A DNA stretch of 64,000 bases from Dietzia natronolimnaea (lineage in GTDB: Bacteria; Actinomycetota; Actinomycetes; Mycobacteriales; Mycobacteriaceae). A program made the translations under genes and the position numbers. The DNA is taken from assembly GCF_039525805.1 (NCBI RefSeq), contig NZ_BAAAHZ010000014.1; one strand, given 5' to 3'. Positions 19,136 to 29,675 of the stretch are shown here, piece by piece (position 1 is the stretch's first letter; each line of letters opens with the position of its first letter). The notes below the pieces were generated by a model, which was given only the letters and a program-made list of their open reading frames with translations, was not told where the DNA came from and did not search any database.

Positions 19136-19996
19136 GTGCCGATCGACCTCTCGATTGCCCTGGGGGCCGAGCTTCCCTCGCAGGAGTTCTCCTGGACCGC
19201 CTCGGACGTTGCGCTCTACGCACTCGGAGTCGGCGCGGCCGGGGACCCGATGGACACCGCCGGGTTGGACTACGTGGACGACCTGCATCCCAAGGTGTTG
19301 CCGTCGTTCGCCACCGTCGCCGCCACGATGAACGTCACGGAGGCGCCGCGGGTGTCCTTCCCCGGGGTCGAGATCGACCTGGCCAAGGTCGTGCACGGTA
19401 GCCAGTCCGTCGAGGTGCACCGCCCGATCCCCGCGGCCGGCACCGCCGTCACCACGACCAGGATCGCCGAGATCCAGGACAAGGGTTCGGCCGCGGTGAT
19501 CATCCAGGAGTCCGAGACGGTCTCCACCGAGGGCGAGAAGCTGTGGACCTCTCGATCCGGGATCTTCGCCCGTGGCGAGGGGGGCTTCGGTGGCGAGCGC
19601 GGGACCTCCGAGAAGGTGGAGTACCCCGAGCGGGACGCCGACCACACCATCGAGGTCGCGAGCCTGCCCCAGCAGGCGCTGCTCTACCGCCTCTGCGGGG
19701 ACCGCAACCCCCTGCACTCCGATCCCGCGTTCGCCGAGGCGGCCGGGTTCCCGCGCCCGATCCTCCACGGTCTGTGCTCCTACGGCATGGTGCTGCGGGC
19801 CGTCGTTGACGAGGTCCTGGGCGGCGACGTCGAGCGGGTCCGCGGCTACGGCGTGACGTTCGGCGGCATCTTCTTCCCCGGCGAGACCATGCGCGTCCGC
19901 GTGTGGGAGGACGGCTCGCGACTGCTCGTGGCGGCCACGGCCGCCGAGCGGGACGACGCCCCCGTGCTCAAGAACGTGGTCGTCGACCTCACCTGA
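19136..19996 (+). CDS. chsH3: Double-hotdog MaoC enoyl-CoA hydratase, ChsH3-like
   Basis: It has two hotdog domains, the second with the hydratase-2 motif YRLCGDRNPLHSDPAFA followed by PILHGLCSYG, which carries the catalytic Asp/His pair. At 286 residues it equals the size of Rv3538, the next gene after kstD in M. tuberculosis, whose product hydrates a steroid side-chain enoyl-CoA. The GTG start lies 2 nt after the kstD stop. Substrate assignment rests on synteny; a general (R)-specific enoyl-CoA hydratase is the alternative. Confidence 0.78.
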   Translation: MPIDLSIALGAELPSQEFSWTASDVALYALGVGAAGDPMDTAGLDYVDDLHPKVLPSFATVAATMNVTEAPRVSFPGVEIDLAKVVHGSQSVEVHRPIPAAGTAVTTTRIAEIQDKGSAAVIIQESETVSTEGEKLWTSRSGIFARGEGGFGGERGTSEKVEYPERDADHTIEVASLPQQALLYRLCGDRNPLHSDPAFAEAAGFPRPILHGLCSYGMVLRAVVDEVLGGDVERVRGYGVTFGGIFFPGETMRVRVWEDGSRLLVAATAAERDDAPVLKNVVVDLT

Positions 19997-20030
19997 CCGC
20001 GCGACGCGCCCCCGATACCCCACTCCCGAT

Positions 20031-20102
20031 ACGACGAACGCCCCGCAGCCACCGCCGCGGGGCGTTCGTCGTGCCGGCGTTCGTCGTGCCGGCGTTCGTC
20101 GT
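20031..20102. terminator. Convergent terminator with a triplicated arm
   Basis: A perfect 16-bp stem, ACGACGAACGCCCCGC at 20031-20046 with 20057-20072, has a 10-nt loop between two convergent genes. The distal arm sequence GGCGTTCGTCGT is then repeated twice more (from 20076 and 20091), giving three alternative pairing partners. Confidence 0.75.
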
Positions 20103-20111
20103 GCCAGGGGT

Positions 20112-21155
20112 TCAGCAGAGCGCGCGGAACCGCTCCACCAACCGGATCCGGCCGGGGGCGTCCATCGCCATCGGCGTGACCGTGAGCGTGGTGGCCCCGG
20201 CCTCACGGAACGCCTCGACCCGCTCGGCCACGTACGACTCGGGGCCGATCAGCGAGACCGACCGGACCAGCTCGTCGGGCACCGCGGCCGCGGCCTCGTC
20301 CTTCTTGCCGTCCAGGTACAGGTCCTGGATGCGGGCGGCCTCGTCCTCGTAGCCGTAGCGGCACGCGAGCTCGTTGTAGAAGTTCTTGCCGCGGGCGCCC
20401 ATCCCACCGATGTAGAGGGCCAGGTGCGGGCGCACGAAGTCCAGGTAGCCCGGCACCTCGTTCTCCTCGCAGATCGCCAGCGGGGGTCCGGCGTAGACCT
20501 CGAGCTCTCCGAGAGAGGGATCGCGCTTCTCACGCCCCTTGGCCAGCGGCTCACCCCACGCCAGGTGGGCCTTCTCGGGGTGGAAGAAGATCGGCTGCCA
20601 GCCGTCGGCGATCTCGGCGGCCAGCTGCACGTTCTTCGGCCCGAGCGCCGCCAGCACGATCGGGATGTTCTCGCGCACCGGGTGGTTGATGAGCTTGAGC
20701 GGCTTGCCCAGGCCCGTGCCCTGGTCGGCGGGCAGCGGGATCTGGTACTTGGCCCCGTCGTGCACGAGCTTCTCCCGGCGCCACACCTTGCGGCAGATCT
20801 CGATGACCTCGCGCGTGCGGCCCAGCGGCGCGTCGTAGCGCACGCCGTGGAAGCCCTCGACGACCTGCGGGCCGGAGGCGCCGAGGCCCAGGATGAAGCG
20901 GCCGTCGGAGACGAAGTCCAGCCCGGCGGCGGTCATGGCCGTCAGGGTGGGTGTGCGGGTGTAGATCTGCAGGATGCCCGAGGCCAGCTCCATGGTCGAG
21001 GTCTTGGCCGCGAGATACCCGAGCTGGCTCACCGCGTCGAACGAGTAGGCCTCGGGGACGAACGCGATGTCCAGCCCCGCCCGCTCGAGGTCCGCGGCCT
21101 CCGCGGCCGTCTCGGCGAAGCCGCCGCTGTAGTTGAGAGCCATTCCGATGCGCAT
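20112..21155 (-). CDS. LLM-class F420-dependent oxidoreductase
   Basis: This 347-residue luciferase-like TIM-barrel protein begins MRIGMALNYSGGFAETA and has the typical FVSDGRFILGLGASGPQVVEGFHG segment and an FMN/F420-pocket region. F420-dependent members reduce or oxidise small organic substrates. Rv3520c, a similar protein, lies in the M. tuberculosis cholesterol region, so a steroid-related role is plausible but unproven. The start at 21155 is preferred because the barrel's first strand starts there; an in-frame ATG 30 nt upstream adds only MPRPPGSVTR. Confidence 0.85.
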   Translation of the reverse strand: MRIGMALNYSGGFAETAAEAADLERAGLDIAFVPEAYSFDAVSQLGYLAAKTSTMELASGILQIYTRTPTLTAMTAAGLDFVSDGRFILGLGASGPQVVEGFHGVRYDAPLGRTREVIEICRKVWRREKLVHDGAKYQIPLPADQGTGLGKPLKLINHPVRENIPIVLAALGPKNVQLAAEIADGWQPIFFHPEKAHLAWGEPLAKGREKRDPSLGELEVYAGPPLAICEENEVPGYLDFVRPHLALYIGGMGARGKNFYNELACRYGYEDEAARIQDLYLDGKKDEAAAAVPDELVRSVSLIGPESYVAERVEAFREAGATTLTVTPMAMDAPGRIRLVERFRALC

Positions 21156-21165
21156 GCGGGTAACG

Positions 21166-21579
21166 CTACCGGGGGGCCGCGGCACCCCGTCCGCGGGCCG
21201 CCACGGCCCCGGCCCGGGTCGCCCCGGTCCCGGCCCGGGTCACCGCGGTCCCGGCTCGGATCACCGCGTCGACCTCGCCCCCGACCCTCACGAACACCCC
21301 GACGCGTCGGCGCAGCGGCGAGTCGGTGCGCTCGTACCCCATGAAACGCATTCCCGCGCCCGTGGCGACGTCCAGGACGGTGGACTCGGGCAGGTCGACG
21401 TCCGAGGTGGGGACGACGACGAGGTCGGCGGACCCCAGCATCCGTGCCAGCCGCAGACGGCGCGTCTGTTCGTCCCCCCGGCGACGCAGTGCCCGGCGCA
21501 CGGCCACCGCGGCGAGGGCCACCAGCCACGCGGCGAGCGGCAGCAGGGCCACCAACACGAGCACCCAGCCGACGCTCAT
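21166..21579 (-). CDS. Small membrane-anchored protein of unknown function
   Basis: The 137-residue protein has one N-terminal membrane helix (VLVLVALLPLAAWLVALAAVAV) followed by a basic cluster and a soluble domain with no family I recognise. Its C terminus contains short repeats (AGTAVTRAGTGATRAGA) encoded by an imperfect GC-rich tandem repeat near 21190-21260. The ATG overlaps the stop of the preceding 100-residue gene by 4 nt, so the two are coupled. It ends 10 nt from the LLM oxidoreductase start, so all three may be co-transcribed. Confidence 0.65.
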   Translation of the reverse strand: MSVGWVLVLVALLPLAAWLVALAAVAVRRALRRRGDEQTRRLRLARMLGSADLVVVPTSDVDLPESTVLDVATGAGMRFMGYERTDSPLRRRVGVFVRVGGEVDAVIRAGTAVTRAGTGATRAGAVAARGRGAAAPR

Positions 21580-21878
21580 CGGGGATCCGCCGGGCTGGTC
21601 GGGGCCTGCCGGGTGAAACGCATCGGTTCCAGCCACGGTCCGCGTCGCCCGGGCTCCCCGGGGCCTCCCACGGGTTCCAGGCCCCTGGTCCGGGCCGCGG
21701 CGAGGATGACCGTCCGGGGCAGTCGCAACTCCCAGGGGCGCACGACCACCTCGTCGTCGTCGACATCCAACAGGGCCGCCAGCGCGCGGGCCCGGCGGCC
21801 GTGCCGCTGGCGATACGACCGCGCGGGATCCACGCCCCTCAGGCCGCGGATACGCTCCGCCGGGCCGATTTTCCGCAT
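21576..21878 (-). CDS. Small basic protein of unknown function
   Basis: It is a 100-residue, Arg-rich protein starting MRKIGPAERIRGLRG, with LAALLDVDDDEVVVRPWELRLPRTVILAAARTRGLEPVGG as its middle part. I recognise no domain. It is divergent from treS (34 nt apart) and its stop overlaps the next ATG by 4 nt. High G/C at third positions supports coding. The start at 21878 is the last plausible ATG before the divergent promoter. Confidence 0.6.
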   Translation of the reverse strand: MRKIGPAERIRGLRGVDPARSYRQRHGRRARALAALLDVDDDEVVVRPWELRLPRTVILAAARTRGLEPVGGPGEPGRRGPWLEPMRFTRQAPTSPADPR

Positions 21879-21912
21879 GCAACGGATCGTACTGGGCCGT
21901 AGGCTCGCCCCC

Positions 21913-23733
<1,821 letters not shown>

Positions 23734-23743
23734 GAGGCGCGGC

Positions 23744-25132
23744 ATGAGCATCACCCCCGTCGACGACGACGCCATGGTCAGGTTGCTGACCGAGTGGCTC
23801 CCCGGACAACGCTGGTTCGCGGGAAAGGGCCGGCGACTGTCGGCGGTGCGGATCGCCCGGCGGGCGGTGCTGCTCGACCACGCCGACGTCCTGGTGGAGC
23901 ACCTGCTGGTGGACGTGGAGGTGGACGGGCGACCACAGCGCTATCAGGTCCCACTGGCCACCGCGCGGACCCTGCCGGACGACCGCCGGACGCTCCCCCT
24001 GACCCCCGACGGCGCCTCACCGGTGGTCTACGACGGACTGCGTGATCCGCGCGGGACCGAGTCGCTGGTGTCGCACCTCTCCGAGCAGGACGAGGTGGGA
24101 GGGCTGCGGTTCCGCCTGGTCCCGGGCGCTCCCGCCCCGGAGCCCGCCCGGGGCAGGCTGCTCGAGGGCGAGCAGTCCAACTCGTCCCTGGTGTTCGGCG
24201 ACGACCTCATGGTCAAGGTGTTCCGACTGGTCCAACCCGGCCTGAACCCCGACGTGGAACTCCACGCCGCGCTGGCCGACCGGCGGTGCCCGGCCGTCGC
24301 GTCGCTGCGGGGCTGGGTGGAGCTCGACGACGACGGGGGCGACCCGGACGCCGACGACGAGGCCGGCCCCACGACCCTGGCGATGGCCCAGGAGTTCCTC
24401 GCCGGCGCCGCCGACGGGTGGGCGATGGCCACGGCGAGCGTGCGCGACCTGTTCGCGGAGGCGGATCTCCTGGCCGATGAGGTGGGTACCGACTTCGCCG
24501 ACGAGTCCCGGAGGCTCGGGGCCGCCGTCGCACAGGTCCACGACGACCTCGCGGCAGCGACCGGCGCCACCACCCGGGACGGAGCCGAGATCGTGACGGG
24601 CATGCGGGCGCGACTCGACGGGGCGGTGGCCGAGGTGCCCGAGCTCGCCGGGTTCGCCGATGCCGCCCGGGCGGTCTTCGACGAGGTCGCCGGGTCCGGC
24701 CCGGTGCCGGTCCACCGCGTCCACGGCGACCTGCACCTGGGCCAGACCCTGCGGGCCCCGGACCGCTGGATCATCATCGACTTCGAGGGCGAGCCGGCCG
24801 CCCCGCTGGTCGAACGCCGGGTGCCGGACTCCCCCGCCCGCGACGTGGCGGGGATCCTGCGCAGCCTCGACTACGCCGCCCAGCACACGCTGGTGGGGGT
24901 CGACGACCGGCAGTTGCGGTTCCGGGCCCGCGAGTGGCGGGACCGCAACGTCGACGCCTTCTGCGCCGGGTACGCCGAGGTGAGCGACTCGGACCCCCGC
25001 GACACCGGTGCGCTCCTCCGGGCGTACACGCTGGACAAGGCCCTCTACGAGGTGGTGTACGAGTCGCGCAACCGGCCCAGCTGGGTGGGGGTCCCGCTGG
25101 GCGCGGTCGAGCGCATCCTCGCGACGGACTAA
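23744..25132 (+). CDS. mak: Maltokinase (Pep2)
   Basis: It phosphorylates maltose to maltose-1-phosphate, the GlgE donor for alpha-glucan synthesis. The 462-residue protein has the N-terminal cap motif LPGQRWFAGKGR and the kinase catalytic loop VHGDLHLGQTLR followed by IIIDFEGEP, as in aminoglycoside-phosphotransferase-fold maltokinases. It lies 10 nt downstream of treS, with which it forms a complex in mycobacteria. It is convergent with the fadD gene, with only 10 nt between stops. Confidence 0.95.
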   Translation: MSITPVDDDAMVRLLTEWLPGQRWFAGKGRRLSAVRIARRAVLLDHADVLVEHLLVDVEVDGRPQRYQVPLATARTLPDDRRTLPLTPDGASPVVYDGLRDPRGTESLVSHLSEQDEVGGLRFRLVPGAPAPEPARGRLLEGEQSNSSLVFGDDLMVKVFRLVQPGLNPDVELHAALADRRCPAVASLRGWVELDDDGGDPDADDEAGPTTLAMAQEFLAGAADGWAMATASVRDLFAEADLLADEVGTDFADESRRLGAAVAQVHDDLAAATGATTRDGAEIVTGMRARLDGAVAEVPELAGFADAARAVFDEVAGSGPVPVHRVHGDLHLGQTLRAPDRWIIIDFEGEPAAPLVERRVPDSPARDVAGILRSLDYAAQHTLVGVDDRQLRFRAREWRDRNVDAFCAGYAEVSDSDPRDTGALLRAYTLDKALYEVVYESRNRPSWVGVPLGAVERILATD

Positions 25133-25142
25133 CGCCGTGCCG

Positions 25143-26792
25143 TCAGCTCGCGGGCAGCTGGTCCTTGGCCCACTTGTAGTCGGCCTTGCCCGCGGGCGAG
25201 CGACGGATCTCGGGCACGTCGACGATCACCTTGGGGACCTTGTAGTTGGCCAGTGACTGACGCAGGAACTCGGACAGCTCCTCCTGCTCCACCGACTGCC
25301 CCTCGCGGAACGAGACCACGGCGGCGACCTTCTGGCCGTAGCGCGGGTCCGGCGCCCCGGCGACGAGCGCGTCGTGCACGGCCGGGTGCGCCTTGAGCGC
25401 CTGCTCGACCTCCTCCGGGAAGACCTTCTCGCCGCCGGTGTTGATGCACCCCGAACCGCGGCCGAGGAACACGATGGTGCCGTCCTCGCGGAGCTGTCCC
25501 ATGTCGCCCAGGACCGAGACGCGTCGGCCGTCGACCACGGGGAAGGTCTTGGCGGTCTTCTCCGGGTCGTTCCAGTAACCGATCGGCAGGTGACCGCGGC
25601 GGACGATGTAGCCGATCTCGTCCGAGCCCGGCTCGATGGGACGGAAGTCCTCGTCGACCAGGCCGAGCTTCGGGCTGGCCGGGATGGTCATCTCGCCGGA
25701 CTCGCTCATCCCGAGCTCGCCGTCGTTGCCGGCCTCCGAGGCACCGAAGTTGTCGCGGATGATGATGTTGGGCAGCACCTCGAGCACGCGCTCGCGGCTG
25801 GACTTGGACCAGATGCCGCCGCCGGAGGCCATCATGAACAGGGTGCTGAAGTCCATGGTCTCGGTGCCCTTGACCAGCTCGTCCGTCAGCGGCACCGCCA
25901 TGCCGTCGCCGACGAACATGAGGATGTGCGCCTTATGCTCGGCGGTCGCCCGGATGATCTCCGCCGCGTCGAACTCGCGGAACATGATGAGGTGGCCGCC
26001 GAGGTTCACGAAGGTCAGCAGCGTGAACAGGCCCGCACCGTGCATGAGCGGGGCCGAGATGACCACCTTCATCCCGCCGTCGGGCGAGACGTTGTCGGCG
26101 ACCTCGGCGGGGCTGTGCCGCTTGTCACCGTAGGGGTTGCCCCCGGACAGGCACGCGTAGAAGTAGTCGGACATGTGCCACTGCACGCCCTTGGGGAAGC
26201 CGGTGGTCCCGCCGGTGTAGACGATCCAGTGGTCGTCGCCGCGGACGGGCTCGAAGTCCCGCTCCGCCGACTGTGCCGGCCACTCGGTGTCCCCGTCGAC
26301 CACCGTCAGGCCCTTCTCGGCACACGCCGAGGCCAGGACCTCCGGGACGCCGCCGAACACGATCACGGTACGCACGGTCTCGAGCTTCGGGACCGCTGCG
26401 GCCATGGTCTCGGCGAACTCGGCGTCGACCAGCACGGCGATCGACTTGGAGTCGTTGAACAGGTAGACCAACTCGGGCGCGGTGTACCGGTAGTTCACGT
26501 TGATGCCGGCCACCCGGGTCTTCATGCACCCGATGATGGCCGCCATGTGCGCGGTGCTGTTCTTCATGTAGAGCGCGACGTGGCTGAGCGGCTCCGCACC
26601 GTGGGCGCGGAGCAGGTGCCCCATCTGGTTGGCGAGATCGTCGACCTGACGGTAGGTGTAGTCGACGCCGTCCATGGTCAGCAGTGCGTTGTCCGGGATC
26701 TTGTCGGCGACGGCCTCGAACACCGCGGCCTCGTTCATCTCCGGGTTGGTTCCGGCGAGCGGATCGGTCGAATGGTCAGCAGCTTCGGTCAT
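25143..26792 (-). CDS. FadD19-like steroid/acyl-CoA synthetase
   Basis: This ANL-superfamily ligase makes acyl-CoA through an acyl-AMP. The 549-residue protein has YTGGTTGFPKGVQW (P-loop), FGASEAGNDG, GDMGQLREDG, GRGSGCINTGGEKVFPEEVE and the C-terminal PAGKADYKWAK carrying the catalytic lysine. The last region and the overall length match FadD19 (Rv3515c), which activates branched C24 sterol side chains. A KstR box lies 108 nt upstream, so sterol induction is expected. The ATG at 26792 is preferred for its GAAGGA Shine-Dalgarno. The substrate assignment (FadD17/FadD19 type) is inference. Confidence 0.82.
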   Translation of the reverse strand: MTEAADHSTDPLAGTNPEMNEAAVFEAVADKIPDNALLTMDGVDYTYRQVDDLANQMGHLLRAHGAEPLSHVALYMKNSTAHMAAIIGCMKTRVAGINVNYRYTAPELVYLFNDSKSIAVLVDAEFAETMAAAVPKLETVRTVIVFGGVPEVLASACAEKGLTVVDGDTEWPAQSAERDFEPVRGDDHWIVYTGGTTGFPKGVQWHMSDYFYACLSGGNPYGDKRHSPAEVADNVSPDGGMKVVISAPLMHGAGLFTLLTFVNLGGHLIMFREFDAAEIIRATAEHKAHILMFVGDGMAVPLTDELVKGTETMDFSTLFMMASGGGIWSKSSRERVLEVLPNIIIRDNFGASEAGNDGELGMSESGEMTIPASPKLGLVDEDFRPIEPGSDEIGYIVRRGHLPIGYWNDPEKTAKTFPVVDGRRVSVLGDMGQLREDGTIVFLGRGSGCINTGGEKVFPEEVEQALKAHPAVHDALVAGAPDPRYGQKVAAVVSFREGQSVEQEELSEFLRQSLANYKVPKVIVDVPEIRRSPAGKADYKWAKDQLPAS

Positions 26793-26899
26793 GGCAGAAT
26801 CCTTCGCGAGGGCGGACGAAATGTGGCTGTCCTCACATTGTGACCTGAACTTGTTCTCATGTCCAGACGGCACCCTGATCAGGTCAAACTCTCAATAAG

Positions 26900-26913
26900 T
26901 AGAACGAGTTCTA
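26900..26913. promoter_or_regulatory. KstR operator between fadD and esterase gene
   Basis: TAGAACGAGTTCTA is a perfect 6+6 palindrome matching the KstR consensus. It lies in the divergent promoter region, 108 nt from the fadD start and 67 nt from the esterase start. Confidence 0.88.
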
Positions 26914-26979
26914 GAGCAGTTCGTGTCCATGGCAACGATTCTGCGTGACCCCGCGCCCCCGAGCGCCTACATTTTGGAC

Positions 26980-28059
26980 ATGAGTTCACGGCGGTCCCCG
27001 CAGAGCGGCGCGCCCTACGACGGGGGCCTGATGCTGCCCCACGCCACCCGGACGGGGAGCGTCCCGGTGGACGGTCGCCGATCGGCCGCGCCGGAGGCGG
27101 ATCGGCCCTCCGGCCGGAGGCCGGTGCTGACGGGCCCCGGGGCGCAGGGGACCCTGCGGTCCCGCGGGCTGGCCGGCGGGCTGAGGATGTTCGTCCGACC
27201 GGCCCTCGACATGATGCCGGCGACCGACGCGTCCCTCGGACGGCTGCGCGCGCTGACCTCGGGGGCCGGGCGGGCGGCCGCCCTCGAGACCACCAACGAC
27301 TGGTCCTCGGACGGCCCCGTGCCCGGACTCTGGGTGGGCCGCAAGCGGTTCTTCCACTCGGACAAGGTGATCTACCACATCCACGGCGGCGGCTTCACCT
27401 TCGGATCCCCCTGGTCGCACAAGGCACTCGCGTCACGGATGGCCAGCGAGACCGGCGTGCCCGTCTTCCTGCCCGACTACCGGCTCGCACCGGAACATCC
27501 GCACCCTGCGGCCACGGAGGACACCCTCGCCGGCTGGGAGTGGCTGCTGAGCATGGGCTTCCGGGCGGAGGACATCGTGGTGGCCGGCGACTCCGCCGGC
27601 GGCAACCTCGCCCTCCAGCTCGTCGCGCAGCTCGAGAAGGAGCAGGCCGCGATGCCGGCGGGGGTCGTCCTGCTCTCACCGTGGGTGGATCTGGACTTCA
27701 CCGACATGACCGCCCGCGACCGCGCCCGTAAGGACCCGTTCCTCGCCCTCGGCCTGGCCGAGCTCTGCCGACGCCAGTACGCGCCGGGAGTGGACCCGGA
27801 CGACCCCGCCATCTCGCCGATCAATCACGTCCCGTCCCCCGACTGGCCGCCGTTCCTCATCCAGTGCGGCGGCGAGGAGATCTTCTGCGGGGGGATCGAG
27901 CAACTCGCGGAGCGTTTCGCCGAACACGGGGTCCGGCACGAGTTCCAACTGTGGCCACACCAGTTCCACGTGTTCCAGGTGTTCCACCCGCTCGTCCCCG
28001 AGGCCAAGGTCGCGGTGCGCGACATCGGCTCGTTCGTCCGCGGGTGCCTGCGCGGCTGA
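26980..28059 (+). CDS. HSL-family alpha/beta-hydrolase (esterase/lipase)
   Basis: The 359-residue esterase has the oxyanion-hole motif HIHGGGFTFGSP, the nucleophile elbow VVAGDSAGGNLAL (Ser), and a C-terminal WPHQFHVFQVFHP (His), which are hallmarks of the hormone-sensitive lipase group. The catalytic acid is probably in CGGEE. The first 100 residues are Arg/Pro/Gly-rich and may be disordered. It is divergent from the FadD19-like gene with a KstR box between them, suggesting it hydrolyses steroid or lipid esters (inference). The ATG at 26980 is chosen because TACATT ends 6 nt upstream; an in-frame ATG at 26929 would add 17 residues. Confidence 0.82.
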   Translation: MSSRRSPQSGAPYDGGLMLPHATRTGSVPVDGRRSAAPEADRPSGRRPVLTGPGAQGTLRSRGLAGGLRMFVRPALDMMPATDASLGRLRALTSGAGRAAALETTNDWSSDGPVPGLWVGRKRFFHSDKVIYHIHGGGFTFGSPWSHKALASRMASETGVPVFLPDYRLAPEHPHPAATEDTLAGWEWLLSMGFRAEDIVVAGDSAGGNLALQLVAQLEKEQAAMPAGVVLLSPWVDLDFTDMTARDRARKDPFLALGLAELCRRQYAPGVDPDDPAISPINHVPSPDWPPFLIQCGGEEIFCGGIEQLAERFAEHGVRHEFQLWPHQFHVFQVFHPLVPEAKVAVRDIGSFVRGCLRG

Positions 28060-28068
28060 ACTCCCCGG

Positions 28069-29241
28069 TCAGACCGTCAGCACCAGGCCCGAGGTCGGCA
28101 CGCCCGTACCCGCGGTCACGACCAGCTTCTCCGCACCCGGCACCTGGTTGACCGAGTCGCCCCGCAGCTGACGCACGCCCTCCGCGATGCCGTTCATGCC
28201 GTGGATGTAGGCCTCACCCAGCTGGCCACCGTGCGTGTTGAGCGGCAGTCGGCCACCCACCTCGAGCGCGCCCGGCTCGCGGACGAAGTCCTTGGCCTCC
28301 CCTCGGCCACAGAAGCCCAGTTCCTCGAGCTGCATGAGGACGTACGGCGTGAAGTGGTCGTAGAGCACGGCCATGTCCATGTCCTGGGGACGCAGGCCGG
28401 ACTGGGCCCACAGCTGGTCGCCGACGATGCCCATCTCCGGCAGTCCGGCGAGCTCGGGGCGGTAGTACGAGGTCATGATGAACTGGTCCGGCCCGGAGCC
28501 TGACGCGGCCGCGGCGATCGCCACCGGCCGGTGCGGCAGATCCCGCGCCCGCTCGGGGGTCGTCACGACGATCGCCTGCCCGCCGTCGGACTCCTGGCAG
28601 CAGTCGAGCAGGTGCAGGGGCTCGGCGATGTAGCGCGAGTTCTGGTGGTCGTCCAGCGTGATGGGCTTGCCGTGGAAGAAGGCCGCCGGGTTGACGGCGG
28701 CGTGCTTGCGGTCCACCACCGCGACCCGCCCGAAGTCCTCGCTGGTGGCGCCGTACTCGTGCATGTAGCGCTGCGCGACCATCGCCACGAAGCCCGCCGG
28801 CGTCGACAGTCCGTGCGGGTAGGAGAAGGCGTTGTCCGTGCCGGAGGAGTTGACCTGCTGCACGAGCGCCGAGTTGACCTGGCCGAACCGCATCCCGGAG
28901 CGCTCGTTGAACGCGCGATAACAGACCACCACCTCGGCCACGCCCGTCGCCACGGCCATCGCGGCCTGCTGCACGGTCGCACACGCGGCGCCGCCGCCGT
29001 AGTGGATGCGGGAGAAGAAGTTCAGCGAGCCGATGCCGGCGGCGCGGGCGACCGCGATCTCGGTGTTGGTGTCCATGGTGAACGACACCAGGCCGTCGAC
29101 GTCCGACGGCTGCAGACCGGCGTCGGCCACCGCCGTGCGCACGGCCTCGGCGGCCAGGCGCAGTTCGGAGCGGCCCGAGTCCTTGGAGAAGTCGGTGGCG
29201 CCGATCCCGACGATCGCAGCCTTGTCTGCCAGGGTGCTCAC
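28069..29241 (-). CDS. ltp2: Ltp2, thiolase-fold retro-aldolase of steroid side-chain removal
   Basis: With the DUF35 part of ChsH2, Ltp2 cleaves 17-hydroxy-steroid-CoA to a 17-ketosteroid and propionyl-CoA (known for the family). The 390-residue protein is an SCP-x/thiolase-like fold: IVGIGATDFSKDSGRSE at the N terminus, LYDHFTPYVLMQLEELGFC, and LPLNTHGGQLGEAYIHGMNG near the C terminus with the conserved Tyr/His. It is the last gene of the fadE34-to-ltp2 operon, and its GTG start overlaps the chsH1 stop by 4 nt. The order chsH2-chsH1-ltp2 equals Rv3542c-Rv3540c. Confidence 0.93.
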   Translation of the reverse strand: MSTLADKAAIVGIGATDFSKDSGRSELRLAAEAVRTAVADAGLQPSDVDGLVSFTMDTNTEIAVARAAGIGSLNFFSRIHYGGGAACATVQQAAMAVATGVAEVVVCYRAFNERSGMRFGQVNSALVQQVNSSGTDNAFSYPHGLSTPAGFVAMVAQRYMHEYGATSEDFGRVAVVDRKHAAVNPAAFFHGKPITLDDHQNSRYIAEPLHLLDCCQESDGGQAIVVTTPERARDLPHRPVAIAAAASGSGPDQFIMTSYYRPELAGLPEMGIVGDQLWAQSGLRPQDMDMAVLYDHFTPYVLMQLEELGFCGRGEAKDFVREPGALEVGGRLPLNTHGGQLGEAYIHGMNGIAEGVRQLRGDSVNQVPGAEKLVVTAGTGVPTSGLVLTV

Positions 29242-29675
29242 TGCGGGTCTCCGTTCAGGTAGAGGGTCGCCGTCGAGGTGACGTGCGCGCCCAACGAGTC
29301 CGTGCCGACGATCTTCAGCGTGACCAGCCCGTCGTCGTCGATCCCCGTGACCTCACCGGTCAGGGTGAGGGAGTCGTACGCGTACCAGGGCACGCCGAGC
29401 CGGAGCCTGATGGACGTGATGCGGGCGCGCCGGCCCGCCCAGTCGGTGACGAACCGCTGCACCAGGCCGGTGTCGGTGAGGATGTTGACGAAGATGTCCT
29501 TCGAGCCCTTGGCGTGGGCGAGGTCGCGGTCGTGGTGGACGTCCTGGAAATCCCGGGTCGCCAGCGCCGAGGCCACGATGAAGGTCGGGGTCCCCTCGAT
29601 GGTCAGCTCGGGGAGTCGGTCCCCCACCGCCACGGCGGGCGGCTCGGCGGGGCAGACGGTACGGTTCTCGCTCAC
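29238..29675 (-). CDS. chsH1: ChsH1, small MaoC subunit of steroid enoyl-CoA hydratase
   Basis: ChsH1 pairs with the MaoC half of ChsH2 to hydrate the C3-side-chain steroid enoyl-CoA. The 145-residue single-hotdog protein has IEGTPTFIVASALATRDFQDVHHDRDLAHAKG, split by the catalytic-type DFQDVHHD motif. The GTG start overlaps the chsH2 stop by 4 nt, and its own stop overlaps ltp2 by 4 nt, so all three are translationally coupled, as expected for subunits of one complex. Confidence 0.92.
   Translation of the reverse strand: MSENRTVCPAEPPAVAVGDRLPELTIEGTPTFIVASALATRDFQDVHHDRDLAHAKGSKDIFVNILTDTGLVQRFVTDWAGRRARITSIRLRLGVPWYAYDSLTLTGEVTGIDDDGLVTLKIVGTDSLGAHVTSTATLYLNGDPQ

Noticed and set aside
16539..19223. 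894-residue minus-strand ORF spanning hsaE and the kstD region
   Set aside because: Only its last 261 residues (from 17324) are HsaE; the rest is the shadow of kstD.
26845..26858. Second KstR site near the fadD start (core GAACTTGTTC)
   Set aside because: The core is palindromic but the outer consensus bases are wrong (C and C instead of T and A), so only the site at 26900 is called.
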